A DNA stretch of 64,000 nucleotides, from NCBI RefSeq assembly GCF_000234665.1, contig NC_018337.1:1-64000 (forward strand). The letters are read 5' to 3'. Under the pieces are notes generated by a model that was not told the DNA's origin, ran no database searches, and saw nothing but the letters and a program-made list of their open reading frames with translations. The DNA is from Leishmania mexicana MHOM/GT/2001/U1103 (Eukaryota; Euglenozoa; Kinetoplastea; Trypanosomatida; Trypanosomatidae). Of this stretch, positions 9,405-19,269 are shown in pieces. A program made the position numbers and the translations under genes. Positions within the stretch are counted from its first letter, which is position 1; every line of letters starts with the position of its first letter.

Positions 9405-11531
9405 ATGGAAGTCGATGCGATCGGTGAGTCTCGTGGTCTTTCGACCGAGGCGCTCGGGAAAAACAGCGATTTTCGGCGATTTGTGGAGCGGATGAAGGGA
9501 ATGGGGCGAGCTTTTGCGGTCAAGTCGAAATCAGACACCGCCGTTCGCGTCATCATTCCGCCGCGGGATGATGAGACCGCGGAAGCGGATCTTTCGGGAG
9601 AGTGGCTGGACTGCTGCTTGCGGGAGTATCTGGAGAGAAAGCGTCTCTTCGAAAATCGCTTTCGCAGCCGAAGACAACTGACGGCTCGCATTCTGGCACT
9701 CCTTGTGCCTTTCCTCGCTGTGTTGTGGAGCATATGGCCCATGTGGCGGGTGCTGATCGACGTTGAGACAGATGCTTACTACAAGGCTTTGGAGGTCCCT
9801 TCAACGGCGACGCCCAGCGAGATCACGCGAGCGTATCGCGCTATGATGAAGCGTTGGCATCCAGATAACAATCCGACCTGTGGACAATATTGTCGGGAAA
9901 GGACGGAGCGTATCAAAGAGGCATACGACGTGCTGCTGTCTCGCAGTAACCATCGCTTGACTCTCGCCAACCAGTATCACGAAGGTCTCATGGCGCTGCG
10001 TTCATTGCTGTCGTTCCGCGGGTTCCAGATATCCGGCGATGCGGCGATGAATGTCTTCATGATCTTACTGCGGCTGTACCCCGCCAGCGCGAGGAAGAGT
10101 GTCGCGCTGAGACTTGCGTGCAGCGTTGTCATTTTGGTCGTATGCACTGTGCATGAGACCTTCTTTGTCAGTGGCTTCAGCATTGTGACGGTTGTCGAGC
10201 TCTTTTACTACTCCCTGTCGATGGCCAAAGCCTCTGCGCAGCAGCAGTCGATGGAGGAGGTGCGGCGAAACTCCTATTTTGATGTAGTACGCGACGCGTT
10301 CGTCTTGCTGGGCTGCGCGAGTGCTGCAAGCATTGCCGTGCGTTGGAGAGAGAATACCGCGATGTCGATGGAAGAAGCCTCCCGCATGTTTTATGGCAGC
10401 GTCTACGTTCTCTCGTTCCTGTACAAGTTCTCACCGAACGCGTACGACAACTTTTTAATGCGTAAGTGCTCACTACCGCTCACGTACTTGGACATGACGA
10501 GTGCAAGGTTCACGTGGACGCGATTTGCGACAAGCGAACTGATGTTTCTCGTCGACGATCTGTTCGTCTTCACGTGTCGCATCTCCAGCCCTTACCGAGT
10601 GGTGGTGTATATTACGCATTTCGTTGCCCTCTGCCAGTTTTTTATGTTACCATGGGATACACCAATCATCAACGGGAGGGCCAGCGCAAGAGCAAGAACT
10701 GCTGGAATAGAAGAGCCAAAAGCTCCGGCGTCAGCAAGTGCGAGAACCAGAGTAGCTCAATCGACCAACAGCGATGCCATGGAGACGGCCGAGCAAAGCA
10801 CATTTGCCCAGTCTTACATAACAAAGGAAGAGGAAGATGTTGTCACCGATCTCGACAACGAGGCGGTGTCGTGGATGGATATTGCGAGCCTCAAATACAA
10901 GGCTCTCGTCCTGACGCTTGGCCGCAAGCACGCCCAGCAGCACGGCCAGTCGGCAGATGCCGTTGATATTGCGCCAAGTTCTGACTTGCAGAATGTTTTA
11001 GTCGTCGCGTTCTCCCGCGGCACCGGTACCGGGCCGGCTGCATCTCAACAGAGACTCGACGTTCTTTGTCAGGTGCGTGACCCGGAGATGAGTCGACTTG
11101 TGGCGATGGAACGCGGACCAAAGATGATGGTGCCTGTGCGCCCCAAATCTCCGTGGAGCCTGGATCTCGCACGCATGGAGTATCGCAAGGTCCTCGGCTC
11201 TGTAGCCCCGCTGACGAGTGCACAGGTGTGGCGAATGCGGGCACCAGGGAGTCCGTCTGCGGCATGGAAAGCACTAGTGACGACGGTGTGTGGATGGGTT
11301 GTGTTTGCCCTCGTTTGCGCAGTTGCTGGGCCCTCTTCACACGACGCTGTACGGAGCTCCAAAGGCATCGACAGCTCTCTTCGTCCACAGCTGTTTGCCC
11401 GCTTTTTAGGGGCACTGCCGCCAACCCATTTTGTGAACGCGTTGTCGGGAGGTCTCCTGACCGTGGCGCAAATTCCCTTCTGCACGTTGGACTGGTGGGA
11501 TGCCGGGGCCACACTTGGCTTTGTACGTTAG
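9405..11531 (+). CDS. Multi-pass membrane J-domain (DnaJ) protein
   Basis: 708 residues from the first ATG (the frame is open upstream only with a TTG start). A hydrophobic segment at about 92-116 precedes a complete J domain (about 122-185) containing the HPD motif at 152-154 needed to stimulate Hsp70. Several further hydrophobic segments follow (roughly 225-270, 300-320, 405-425) and one near the C-terminus (about 620-645). An Ala/Ser-rich linker with acidic patches lies between. J domain next to a membrane segment recalls Sec63 and other ER J-proteins, but I see no clear Sec63 Brl domain, so I call it an unassigned membrane J-protein, probably of the ER. It neighbours a CLPTM1-family ER protein, which fits but does not prove location. 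Confidence 0.85.
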   Translation: MEVDAIGESRGLSTEALGKNSDFRRFVERMKGMGRAFAVKSKSDTAVRVIIPPRDDETAEADLSGEWLDCCLREYLERKRLFENRFRSRRQLTARILALLVPFLAVLWSIWPMWRVLIDVETDAYYKALEVPSTATPSEITRAYRAMMKRWHPDNNPTCGQYCRERTERIKEAYDVLLSRSNHRLTLANQYHEGLMALRSLLSFRGFQISGDAAMNVFMILLRLYPASARKSVALRLACSVVILVVCTVHETFFVSGFSIVTVVELFYYSLSMAKASAQQQSMEEVRRNSYFDVVRDAFVLLGCASAASIAVRWRENTAMSMEEASRMFYGSVYVLSFLYKFSPNAYDNFLMRKCSLPLTYLDMTSARFTWTRFATSELMFLVDDLFVFTCRISSPYRVVVYITHFVALCQFFMLPWDTPIINGRASARARTAGIEEPKAPASASARTRVAQSTNSDAMETAEQSTFAQSYITKEEEDVVTDLDNEAVSWMDIASLKYKALVLTLGRKHAQQHGQSADAVDIAPSSDLQNVLVVAFSRGTGTGPAASQQRLDVLCQVRDPEMSRLVAMERGPKMMVPVRPKSPWSLDLARMEYRKVLGSVAPLTSAQVWRMRAPGSPSAAWKALVTTVCGWVVFALVCAVAGPSSHDAVRSSKGIDSSLRPQLFARFLGALPPTHFVNALSGGLLTVAQIPFCTLDWWDAGATLGFVR

Positions 11532-12049
11532 CGGCAACAGAAGCGTTGACAGGAAAAAAAAGACGCAAACCGTAGATGGGTGGCACGGGTGCGCGAGAGC
11601 TCTGGACCTGCGCGTCGATGTGGCCCACCGTCCTGTGGCAGTGGCTGGGCAACCAGGTGCCGTTGCCTAAAAGGGCAAAAACCTGCTGATCAATTGCCGG
11701 CAGCGCAAATAGCACTCCAGTGTCGACCCCCCCCCCACTGAGGGGCCTTCTGACGAGCCACCTAGCGTTTTGTGAAAACAGAGGGGGGAGTGAGAAAAGT
11801 TATCCTCGACTGCGCTTCAAACCCAAACACCTGCATGCCCCATAAATCTTTCCTTCAATCCTAATATTTCGTACAGCACCTGCTTCTGTGTTCTTTTTTT
11901 TTAAGCTTATCGTTAAGGCTTCGCTGCGGAACTGGTGCAACCGCCTTTGCAACATATATTGCGTCAGTGAAGGCGAACTCATCCTTCCCTGACAATAGTG
12001 CTGTAGCGAGCACGTTGGCCCACCTTCGAACTTCTTCATCACCGGGACA
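11532..12049. other. Intergenic spacer with C-homopolymer
   Basis: No gene. Contains an 11-C run (11727-11737) followed by CACTGAGGGGCC, and a CTGACGAGCC motif at about 11750 also seen near 1930. These may be remains of a degenerate interspersed element in the 3' UTR of the DnaJ transcript. Confidence 0.4.
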
Positions 12050-13810
12050 ATGACAACCATAGACACTCGACAGATTCGTGACGGCAACGACGGCAATCGG
12101 GGAGATTGGATGTCGTTCTTCTCCAAGGCGCTGCCCTACGTGTTCCTGTCGCTTGTGTTCATGAACATCTTTGGAAAGGCACCGATGGTCTCTGTGCAAA
12201 ACACGAAATCAGTGCAGGCTCAGTCGCCAGCGCCGCCGTCGCCTTCCACGCTGTCAAGTTTGCGTCCACTTGCTCGACAAGGGGAGCGTTTCAGCGTCGT
12301 AGTTGAAACGCAGCCGCCCCTGTTCGAGCCTCTTAAATTCGAGAACCTTTTCTTTAGCCATGACGCATTGGCGGCGGCTAACCTAAGCGTAAAGATTCCC
12401 GTCGACCTGAAGCCGTGCGCGGCCGCCAACTGCACGGTAACGATGAGCGTGCTGTGGTCTCTGCGCAACTACACATTTTCATTAACAGCGCCGCTTGTGC
12501 GCTTTTTCCGCGATACCGCTGTGCAAAAGAAGTACCTCTTCGGGAGCAACAGCGAGGGTGAGAGCGCGAACGTGGAGGCGGCAGACAGCAGTGCGTACAA
12601 GCAATACTTCCAGCCCGAGGTGACGCTGAGCCCTGTCGTCTTCTTCGATTACCCTCTCCCGGACCCTTGCTTCGAGTTCACCCCCATAGTAGAGTCGCGG
12701 CCCGGCTTTTACGGCCCATCGCTCTACATCAACAACTTTTGGATGCTGCGCGAGCATCATGTGCAGTTGAATGCCAGCAGCACATCACAGCCGCTCAACT
12801 TCACTGTGCACCTCACCCCACTTCCGCGATGGAAGGTACTTCTGTACACCCAGTTTGACAAGACTATGGCAACGCAAGCAGCCGCCGGCTTCTCGAAAGC
12901 CTCAGAAGCGGAGGAAACAAAGAGGATGCTGTTAGATATAAGCACCAGGAATCCAGTCCTCCTCGTGGTCACGGCGATTGTGACGGTGCTGCACTCCGTG
13001 TTTGAGTTCCTCGCCTTCTCGAACGATGTGAAATTCTGGAAGGGCCGTAAGGACTTTCGAGGTCTTTCCGTCCGCAGCATTATCATGAGTTGCTACTTTC
13101 AGTCCATCATTTTTCTCTATCTCCTCGACAGCCAAGAAACTTCGTGGGCCGTGCTCGTGCCATCTGGAATAGGCGCTTTCATGGAGTTTTGGAAGCTTGC
13201 AAAGACGCTCAAGATAGTAAAAGTCGAGGCCGAGGCCACAACCGCCGTGAAGGCACAAGGGGCGGCGAGGGAGTCAGCGGGAAAGAAGAGAAAGTGGAGG
13301 ATTGCCGGGTACGACATCGGCTTTAAAGACTCGTACGATTCCCGGACGCAGAAGCACGACGACGTGGCCGTGCGGTATCTTATCTACACGATGATTCTGC
13401 CTCTGACGGGCTACACTGTGTACTCGGCCCTGTACAAAACGCATCGGAACTGGTACTCTTTCCTTATCTCCACGCAAGTTCAGTTCATCTACAGCTTTGG
13501 CTTTGCGCAGATGACCCCTCAGATTTTCATCAACTACAAAATGAAGAGTGTCGGCCAGCTTCCGTGGCGCACATTCATCTACAAGTCCCTCAACACCGTC
13601 ATCGACGACCTCTTCGCCTTTGTCATTAAGATGCCTTGGCTCCATCGACTTGCCTGCTTTCAAGACGATATAGTGTTTGCCATTCTCCTCTATCAGCGCT
13701 GGATTTACCCTGTGGACATGTCCCGCTTCGACGGAGACAGCAGCGCAGATGCGGCAGAGGAAGGCGCCACGGCAGCAGAGGCGGTCGAGTCGGATAAAAA
13801 GAATCATTAA
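12050..13810 (+). CDS. CLPTM1 family transmembrane protein
   Basis: 586 residues. An N-terminal membrane anchor (about 22-43), a large lumenal region with several N-glycosylation sequons (for example in AANCTV and LNASS) and the NNFWMLREHHVQLN-type core, then membrane segments near 300-325, 344-360, 437-460 and 467-490. The C-terminal block with QMTPQIFINYK, LPWR, NTVIDDLFAF and YQRWIYPVD is the most conserved signature of the CLPTM1/CLPTM1L family. The human relative CLPTM1L has been reported as an ER scramblase for glucosaminyl-phosphatidylinositol in GPI-anchor synthesis, and CLPTM1 retains receptors in the ER. A GPI-related role would be relevant in Leishmania, which makes abundant GPI-linked surface molecules, but that is inference. 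Length agrees with the family. Confidence 0.93.
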   Translation: MTTIDTRQIRDGNDGNRGDWMSFFSKALPYVFLSLVFMNIFGKAPMVSVQNTKSVQAQSPAPPSPSTLSSLRPLARQGERFSVVVETQPPLFEPLKFENLFFSHDALAAANLSVKIPVDLKPCAAANCTVTMSVLWSLRNYTFSLTAPLVRFFRDTAVQKKYLFGSNSEGESANVEAADSSAYKQYFQPEVTLSPVVFFDYPLPDPCFEFTPIVESRPGFYGPSLYINNFWMLREHHVQLNASSTSQPLNFTVHLTPLPRWKVLLYTQFDKTMATQAAAGFSKASEAEETKRMLLDISTRNPVLLVVTAIVTVLHSVFEFLAFSNDVKFWKGRKDFRGLSVRSIIMSCYFQSIIFLYLLDSQETSWAVLVPSGIGAFMEFWKLAKTLKIVKVEAEATTAVKAQGAARESAGKKRKWRIAGYDIGFKDSYDSRTQKHDDVAVRYLIYTMILPLTGYTVYSALYKTHRNWYSFLISTQVQFIYSFGFAQMTPQIFINYKMKSVGQLPWRTFIYKSLNTVIDDLFAFVIKMPWLHRLACFQDDIVFAILLYQRWIYPVDMSRFDGDSSADAAEEGATAAEAVESDKKNH

Positions 13811-14697
13811 TTTCATTATGTGCTGCTACTCGGGTCTGCACCTTCGCTGCTTGGTGACTTGCAACGTTTTCCAGCTTTGTTGTGGACGGTTGACACTTGA
13901 TGGCGTGCCGCACACTTGATTTTCAGCGGTGCTTGAGTCGCAGATGAGCAGCGTATATGGGACGGACACGGTCTCCTGATCAGCTTCTCATCCCTCCCCC
14001 CTTTTTCGCCTCGCCTTGTGTGTGTGTGTGTGTGTGTGTCTGCCTCTCCTCCACGACTTGTGAGCTGGAACTGTTCCTTGTTGCTGTGCTTAACGTGCAT
14101 TTGAGAATTGTAAGGAGCCGAGAGAGAGAACAACACGCTTTCTTGACTGCACTGGGGAGAAGCGCTGACACACGCACTCGGGCTTCGCTTAACCCTCCCC
14201 CATCCGCCTCTCGCCACCCTGGTTGATGACGACAGCTGTATACAGATGCGGGACCATATAAGGGAGAGGGATGGGGAAGGGGCGCTGAGCGGGTCGTGGT
14301 GCACCACTGCATTTCAAACGCTGGCTCCGGCAGTCGTATGCCAGAGGGCCAAGACTGCATACACCTGTGGCATATGTTTCACTTGATTTCACTCATCCTT
14401 GTCCTATCCTCTCGCTGACACACATTTGGCACGCACGCCACCGGAGTGCTTCGTTGTCGTTTACAGAAAGGTGAATCGCCTGGACGCAGTTGGGGCGCAG
14501 GTCTCAAATGCGAGAAGCCAGAGATACCCGTGAGTACTGTTGAGCGTGCTCTTGAGCTGGAAATTACACAGCAAACTTAACGCGGAGGTTTTCGTTTCAC
14601 ATTTTTCCCCACTCGACTCTCTGCCCACCCTGCTCCCCAAGAATCGGGGTCAGCCTTCTCTGAGGATTGTGAATGATGCACGCAGTGCGCGCCATCG
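13811..14697. other. Intergenic spacer with (TG)n tract
   Basis: No gene. A (TG)n microsatellite lies at 14017-14039, directly after a pyrimidine-rich stretch. The AG dinucleotides after it are candidate trans-splice acceptors for a downstream transcript. Confidence 0.5.
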
Positions 14698-15408
14698 ATG
14701 AATGGTCAAGGCGTCAAGAAAAGCCCGTGGCGGGACATCCTCGCGGAGGTTACCGTTCAGCAGAACCTGATAGAATCCCTTTTACATGCCGCACCAGAAT
14801 CGAGAGAGAACAGGCGAGACCTATCAATCGGTTTCTCTGCAGCTTCTCCAAACATCTGCACCCCCAATTGTTCCAGAAGGCGAGCCTCTGCGCGATCAAC
14901 TGGCGCCAGAGCAATAATTTCACCTAGTCCAGAGCCACAAGACACGAGAGACTTGCGCGGCAACTGCTCGCCGTCAGCCAACGTGGACCAGAGTGGGTTT
15001 GCCAACCAGGTGGGGGCTAGCACCGGAAGCCACTCGCAGCCAACAGCAATAGAGACCTCGAAGGTGGTCGAGGCCCTTGTTGAAGCGCTCTCCACCTCAT
15101 CCTGGTCTAGCGATGCTGACATATCAGCCACCCAGCTTGGGCCGGGTTGTACGTCGGCACGAGATGCTGCCGCTTCGAGTTCCAAGATGCACTCGCGAAG
15201 TGAGTCGCCTAGAGGCGCGATCGCGTCGGACGTAGGACAACGTCATCGAGAGGCAGTTGGCACTGCACAGTTTTTCCTCAAGGCCACACATATCGTTGCT
15301 GACGAGTTTGAGGGGCGCCAAAGCATCGTCTTTGGGGAGTTTACCGAGGTCACCGAACTTGTGTCACAATTTGTTTGCCGTGTGACGATGACTTCGCCTC
15401 CTCTGTGA
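14698..15408 (+). CDS. Hypothetical protein, 236 residues
   Basis: An ATG-initiated frame of 236 codons in the 2.2 kb gap between the CLPTM1 and 1065-residue genes. No domain recognised. The N-terminal part (NGQGVKKSPWRDILAEV) and the C-terminal ~45 residues (QFFLKATHIVADEFEG, FGEFTEVTELVSQF) look structured. The middle is a Ser/Ala/Thr-rich, probably disordered stretch. Codon use is reasonable for the window, though weaker than in the neighbouring large genes. There are no membrane segments. An overlapping reverse frame at 14757-15185 is probably its shadow. It is a plausible real gene, but a long non-coding leader is the alternative. Confidence 0.5.
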   Translation: MNGQGVKKSPWRDILAEVTVQQNLIESLLHAAPESRENRRDLSIGFSAASPNICTPNCSRRRASARSTGARAIISPSPEPQDTRDLRGNCSPSANVDQSGFANQVGASTGSHSQPTAIETSKVVEALVEALSTSSWSSDADISATQLGPGCTSARDAAASSSKMHSRSESPRGAIASDVGQRHREAVGTAQFFLKATHIVADEFEGRQSIVFGEFTEVTELVSQFVCRVTMTSPPL

Positions 15409-16071
15409 TATAGTTGCTCGAATGCAGGTGGCGCCTGTGGCCAGTTTGGAGATGCGGTCTGCACCGCTCCCTACCACAGAAGTGAGAGAGGAATGCAACA
15501 GCAGCAGCAAGTGTCGCTCTTGAGTGAAGTGCGAAGGCGATGCACTGACACGGATGGTGCGACCATGGTGCACACGCAAAAGAAGAGAGACGACCTCAAC
15601 TCCCATCCAAAATGTAGACAAACAGATTTAAAAGACGAGGCTCTCTACACTGCCCAGCACACGTTGACCACGCACAAGAAGGAGTGGCGGCATTTCTCGT
15701 ATTAGAGATGACGGGGAGCTCTTCGTAAGGTGGGGCGATGTGATCATCGATTATCGAGAGTGTTCGTGAACGTCCTAAACATGCTAGGAGCTCGTCTATC
15801 GCTGCACCTTCCACTGGGCCCCTCCCAATCATTCTGTTTTTTCCCTTTCGCGGCTGTGGTGGTGTTCATATCTGTCTCTCCCTTCTATCCCTCCTTTCTC
15901 GTCTCTTCATTATGCAGGCTTCTCGTATCGTCATACTCGAAGCCGCGCCGCTGTGGGAACAAAGAAAAAGCGTAGACTAAACTCGGCGGCGCACGCAGAC
16001 GTATTACCTGTTGTGCGTGCGGCGCCCCACATCCGGCTCGGCTTTGAAAACTGAAGTGAAAACAAAAAAGG
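15409..16071. other. Intergenic spacer
   Basis: No gene seen. A long pyrimidine-rich tract at about 15830-15910 followed by AG is a plausible splice acceptor for the 1065-residue gene; ATG 16072 follows about 160 bases later. Confidence 0.4.
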
Positions 16072-19000
16072 ATGCATGTCGAAATTCGGCTATGTGGGGT
16101 AGAGCAGGCCTGCGCTTTCGACCCACAGAGCTTTTACCGCGTAAAGCAGCTCCTCTCCTCATACAATGGGCAAGGCAGCGGCGCTGAGGAGAGTGCCAGG
16201 CGCGCCTGGAACGGCGGGTCGCTGCTGCGTCTCCGACACACGACGCCTTTCACCCCCAAGCTGAAGCTGCAGGTCGTGGTGGAGAGTCTTATTGAGATGG
16301 AGAGCAGATGTTTCAGTGCCGTGATGGACAAGAAGCAGCATGAGGCGCGCATCAAGAGTAACTGGAACAACAGTGCTGTCGGAACAGCCTACCACAGCGC
16401 GGACGTGGACGAGGTAATACTGGCAGCCCTTCCTGTGGCTGCCGCCGACAGCGTCGTAAAGATTCGTCTGCTGCAGCTTCCCCCACCGCTTGATTACGAC
16501 GCACAACAAGTTGTGAAAAGAGCGATCGGCAACGCCACCATCAGCAGGCACAGACACGACACTCCACTGTGCATTGGTGTTGCAAAGATAAGCCTGCGGG
16601 AGCTGATGTTGGCCAGGAGAACAGTCAGCATTGCGATGCAGGCGAAGCGAGCCGTTGTGAGCACCGTGGAGGCTCACAACTTAGACACGTTGATCACAAA
16701 TGCTATGTTCGGTCGAGGAGAGAGGAACGGGAGCGCCGTTCTCTCTGTGCAGTTTAACGGCTACACATTTGGACGCGTTCCGAAGGGGAGGCCCATACGG
16801 AGCCAGAGCCCCACGGATTCGGCGAAGCGCATCACCGCTGCCATGGATTCCGACGCGCCATTGCCAAGTGCTTCGAGTGGAGCAGCCGAGGAGGCTGCTA
16901 TGGGGATGGAAGAGACTCTCAATTCCCCAGCCATCCGCTTTGTGCTACTTCCGTACGTTGCACTTGTCGACGTACTCCTGCGCGTGGCTGACGTGACTTC
17001 CTGGCGCGTGCCTCGGAAGACAGGGATGGCGCTCGCAGCGGTTGTCATCGCGCTCTACTCGGACCTCTTCGACATGCTATTCGTGCTGACTGTGGCACTT
17101 GGTGTCTTAAGCGTCCTTCGTAACATTTCAGTCTTCTGCTACGTTCCTGTGAGTGACAGCACTGCCGCCCGTGCCGCTGCTGCGCCTGTGGGGGGCAGCG
17201 GTGTCATAAGGTTTCAGTCGTTTCTCTACAGTCGGGAGAACGCCTTCCTGAACAGTCTGCTGCGCGCGCGCGTCTTTTTCTCGCGTGGTCTGATGGAGGA
17301 CACGTACTATGAGCTTGCGTTGGCTGCCCACATAGCCCGGCGCAATCGTCGACAGCTGGTCGGGCTTGGTTTAGCTGTGTGCTGCAGTTTTGCCTTTCTG
17401 TCGATGGGGACGGTGGTCATTTTCCTTACGCTGGGCGCCTTCACAGCGTACCCGGTTTTTCTCAACCTGCCCAGCGCGCGTCGACGCACCCGCAGGAGGA
17501 AAGGGCCGCTTTTGGCACTCATTCGCTATGCTGCCAATGCAATACGCGTGCCACGGCGATACAAAGTGGTACGTGTCATCCGAGTTGCAGTGGCCCGCGC
17601 AAAACCGGCATTGCTGTCGTCTGGCAACAACTCCATTGCTGATTCAGGGGTGGAGAGCCTTCAGCAGCAGTTTCTGAACTGCATTCGACAGCAGGTCGAG
17701 TCGAATGGGGTGCGGTCGCCGACGGAGAGATCAGAAACCTCCCTGAAAATGCGGGAGAAAAGCAATCCCATTGTGGGCCGCCGAATGCGGACTGTGGATT
17801 TCGACGTCCTTCCGAGCAACTCAGTTAACTTCGCATCTACCCTTGATCGGTTTCAGGTCACTCACGTCATGCGCTATTTTGTGGCTCTGTGCTTCTCTCC
17901 TAACGTAATGGAAACACCGGAACTGGCGAGCACGACCAGTGGCTTGCGAAAGGCGCCTTCCAATGCGGTTCTTCAGCGTCGTCTGTGCTATCAGCTGAGA
18001 CAGGCGCGAATTCTCAGTGATCTGCTGCCGTCAACTTTGCCGCAGCCGACCAACATCTCAACGGGTGGTAACTTGGCGACGATGAGTCAGAAAGGCGGGG
18101 TCGTCATCGGTGACTCGAAGCCGATGGCAGTGTCCAAGGAGATACAGGAGGCCTTTCACAGCTACTTCAACGGCACCCTGACCCTTTTATTCTATCTGCG
18201 GCAGCAGTGGACATTTCATCCCTACGTCACGCAGTCCAGCACGACAAAATGTATGCCGGACAGCTTGCGCAGCGTGAGCGTGCTGGCCCAGCCGCAGGAC
18301 CTTATTGATGTCGGCGAGGACGACGGAGTCACCAAGGCGCTCATGGCGCGGCGCAACTCGATGCTGAACCCGCCGATGGTAGGCATGTTTAACAGCAGCA
18401 ATTCTGTCGAGGTGAGCGGGCGAGTAATGGCACTGTACGCAGCTTACTTGCTGCAAGGCGCACGTCTTTCAGTGTACACGTCCTCCAGTGGATGTGCCAC
18501 AGTGCTACCGCTGCGTGCCCCAGGAAATTGTATGGAGCGATTTCCTCAGCCCAACCCCTGCCCGGCTGATCTTTTGAATACGCTGGACTCGGTGTGGCGA
18601 GGGGAGACGAGCGACACCGCAGGGCAAGGGGAGGAGGTCTACTTCAATGCAGATGCCGTGCTGCAAATCATCACTGTGTACAAAGACTACTGGGAAGGCG
18701 CCGCGAACTTGGCGACGACGCGATCCTCGGTGCGCCTCGAAAGCAGTGCAACCGGCGAGAGCCACTTCGGCAACACGCTAATGCGAAGCTCAATTCGGAG
18801 CGCTCTGCCCTCTGCGTCGCCGGTGTCCCGTCAACAGACAGCCCCGCTGAGTGCCACGACGTCCGTCACACGCTCTCCGCGACAGCTGACCACGACGCTG
18901 ACAGAGGTCGGCAACGCGGCCGGCAGCGCAGGAAAGCCTCGAAGTGAAATCAGTCCCTATCCGGCTAGCAGCACACGCTCCGTGAATGCTGGGCTCGCAT

Positions 19001-19269
19001 CGCTGACCCTTCTTCCCGCAGCGATGGCTGAGCCGTACACGACAAATGCAGGCTGTGAGACATCTTTCTCCTCCTCCGCTAAAGTCAATTGCATTTCAAA
19101 CAAAGCGTTGGGTGATCCGCCCGTGCTTGATGCAACCTGCAGTCTCGATGCGAATGGGCAACAACTAGCCAACCATGAGAGGACAACGAATTCTGATCCA
19201 AATTACAGCGGCTCTCAAACGGCTGCCGGAAAGGGCAACTCGGAGAAGTTGTCGAGGTCCAAGAGGTGA
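16072..19269 (+). CDS. Large hypothetical membrane protein, 1065 residues
   Basis: Unrecognised family. The N-terminal ~250 residues have beta-strand-like sequence reminiscent of a C2-type module (for example IGVAKISLREL and AVLSVQFNGYTFGR). Hydrophobic segments occupy about 289-310, 318-360 and 428-466, arranged as two long hairpin-like regions around a loop, somewhat like reticulon-homology or MCTP-type membrane anchors. The remaining ~600 residues are mostly Ser/Thr-rich and probably cytosolic and disordered, with a few structured patches. The reading frame is clean with strong coding character. A role in organelle membrane shaping or tethering would fit the layout but is only a suggestion. 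Confidence 0.85.
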   Translation: MHVEIRLCGVEQACAFDPQSFYRVKQLLSSYNGQGSGAEESARRAWNGGSLLRLRHTTPFTPKLKLQVVVESLIEMESRCFSAVMDKKQHEARIKSNWNNSAVGTAYHSADVDEVILAALPVAAADSVVKIRLLQLPPPLDYDAQQVVKRAIGNATISRHRHDTPLCIGVAKISLRELMLARRTVSIAMQAKRAVVSTVEAHNLDTLITNAMFGRGERNGSAVLSVQFNGYTFGRVPKGRPIRSQSPTDSAKRITAAMDSDAPLPSASSGAAEEAAMGMEETLNSPAIRFVLLPYVALVDVLLRVADVTSWRVPRKTGMALAAVVIALYSDLFDMLFVLTVALGVLSVLRNISVFCYVPVSDSTAARAAAAPVGGSGVIRFQSFLYSRENAFLNSLLRARVFFSRGLMEDTYYELALAAHIARRNRRQLVGLGLAVCCSFAFLSMGTVVIFLTLGAFTAYPVFLNLPSARRRTRRRKGPLLALIRYAANAIRVPRRYKVVRVIRVAVARAKPALLSSGNNSIADSGVESLQQQFLNCIRQQVESNGVRSPTERSETSLKMREKSNPIVGRRMRTVDFDVLPSNSVNFASTLDRFQVTHVMRYFVALCFSPNVMETPELASTTSGLRKAPSNAVLQRRLCYQLRQARILSDLLPSTLPQPTNISTGGNLATMSQKGGVVIGDSKPMAVSKEIQEAFHSYFNGTLTLLFYLRQQWTFHPYVTQSSTTKCMPDSLRSVSVLAQPQDLIDVGEDDGVTKALMARRNSMLNPPMVGMFNSSNSVEVSGRVMALYAAYLLQGARLSVYTSSSGCATVLPLRAPGNCMERFPQPNPCPADLLNTLDSVWRGETSDTAGQGEEVYFNADAVLQIITVYKDYWEGAANLATTRSSVRLESSATGESHFGNTLMRSSIRSALPSASPVSRQQTAPLSATTSVTRSPRQLTTTLTEVGNAAGSAGKPRSEISPYPASSTRSVNAGLASLTLLPAAMAEPYTTNAGCETSFSSSAKVNCISNKALGDPPVLDATCSLDANGQQLANHERTTNSDPNYSGSQTAAGKGNSEKLSRSKR

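Noticed and set aside
10891..11715. 274-codon minus-strand frame
   Set aside because: Antisense to the 3' part of the J-domain gene and beyond; no recognisable features, and the strand opposes the transcription unit.
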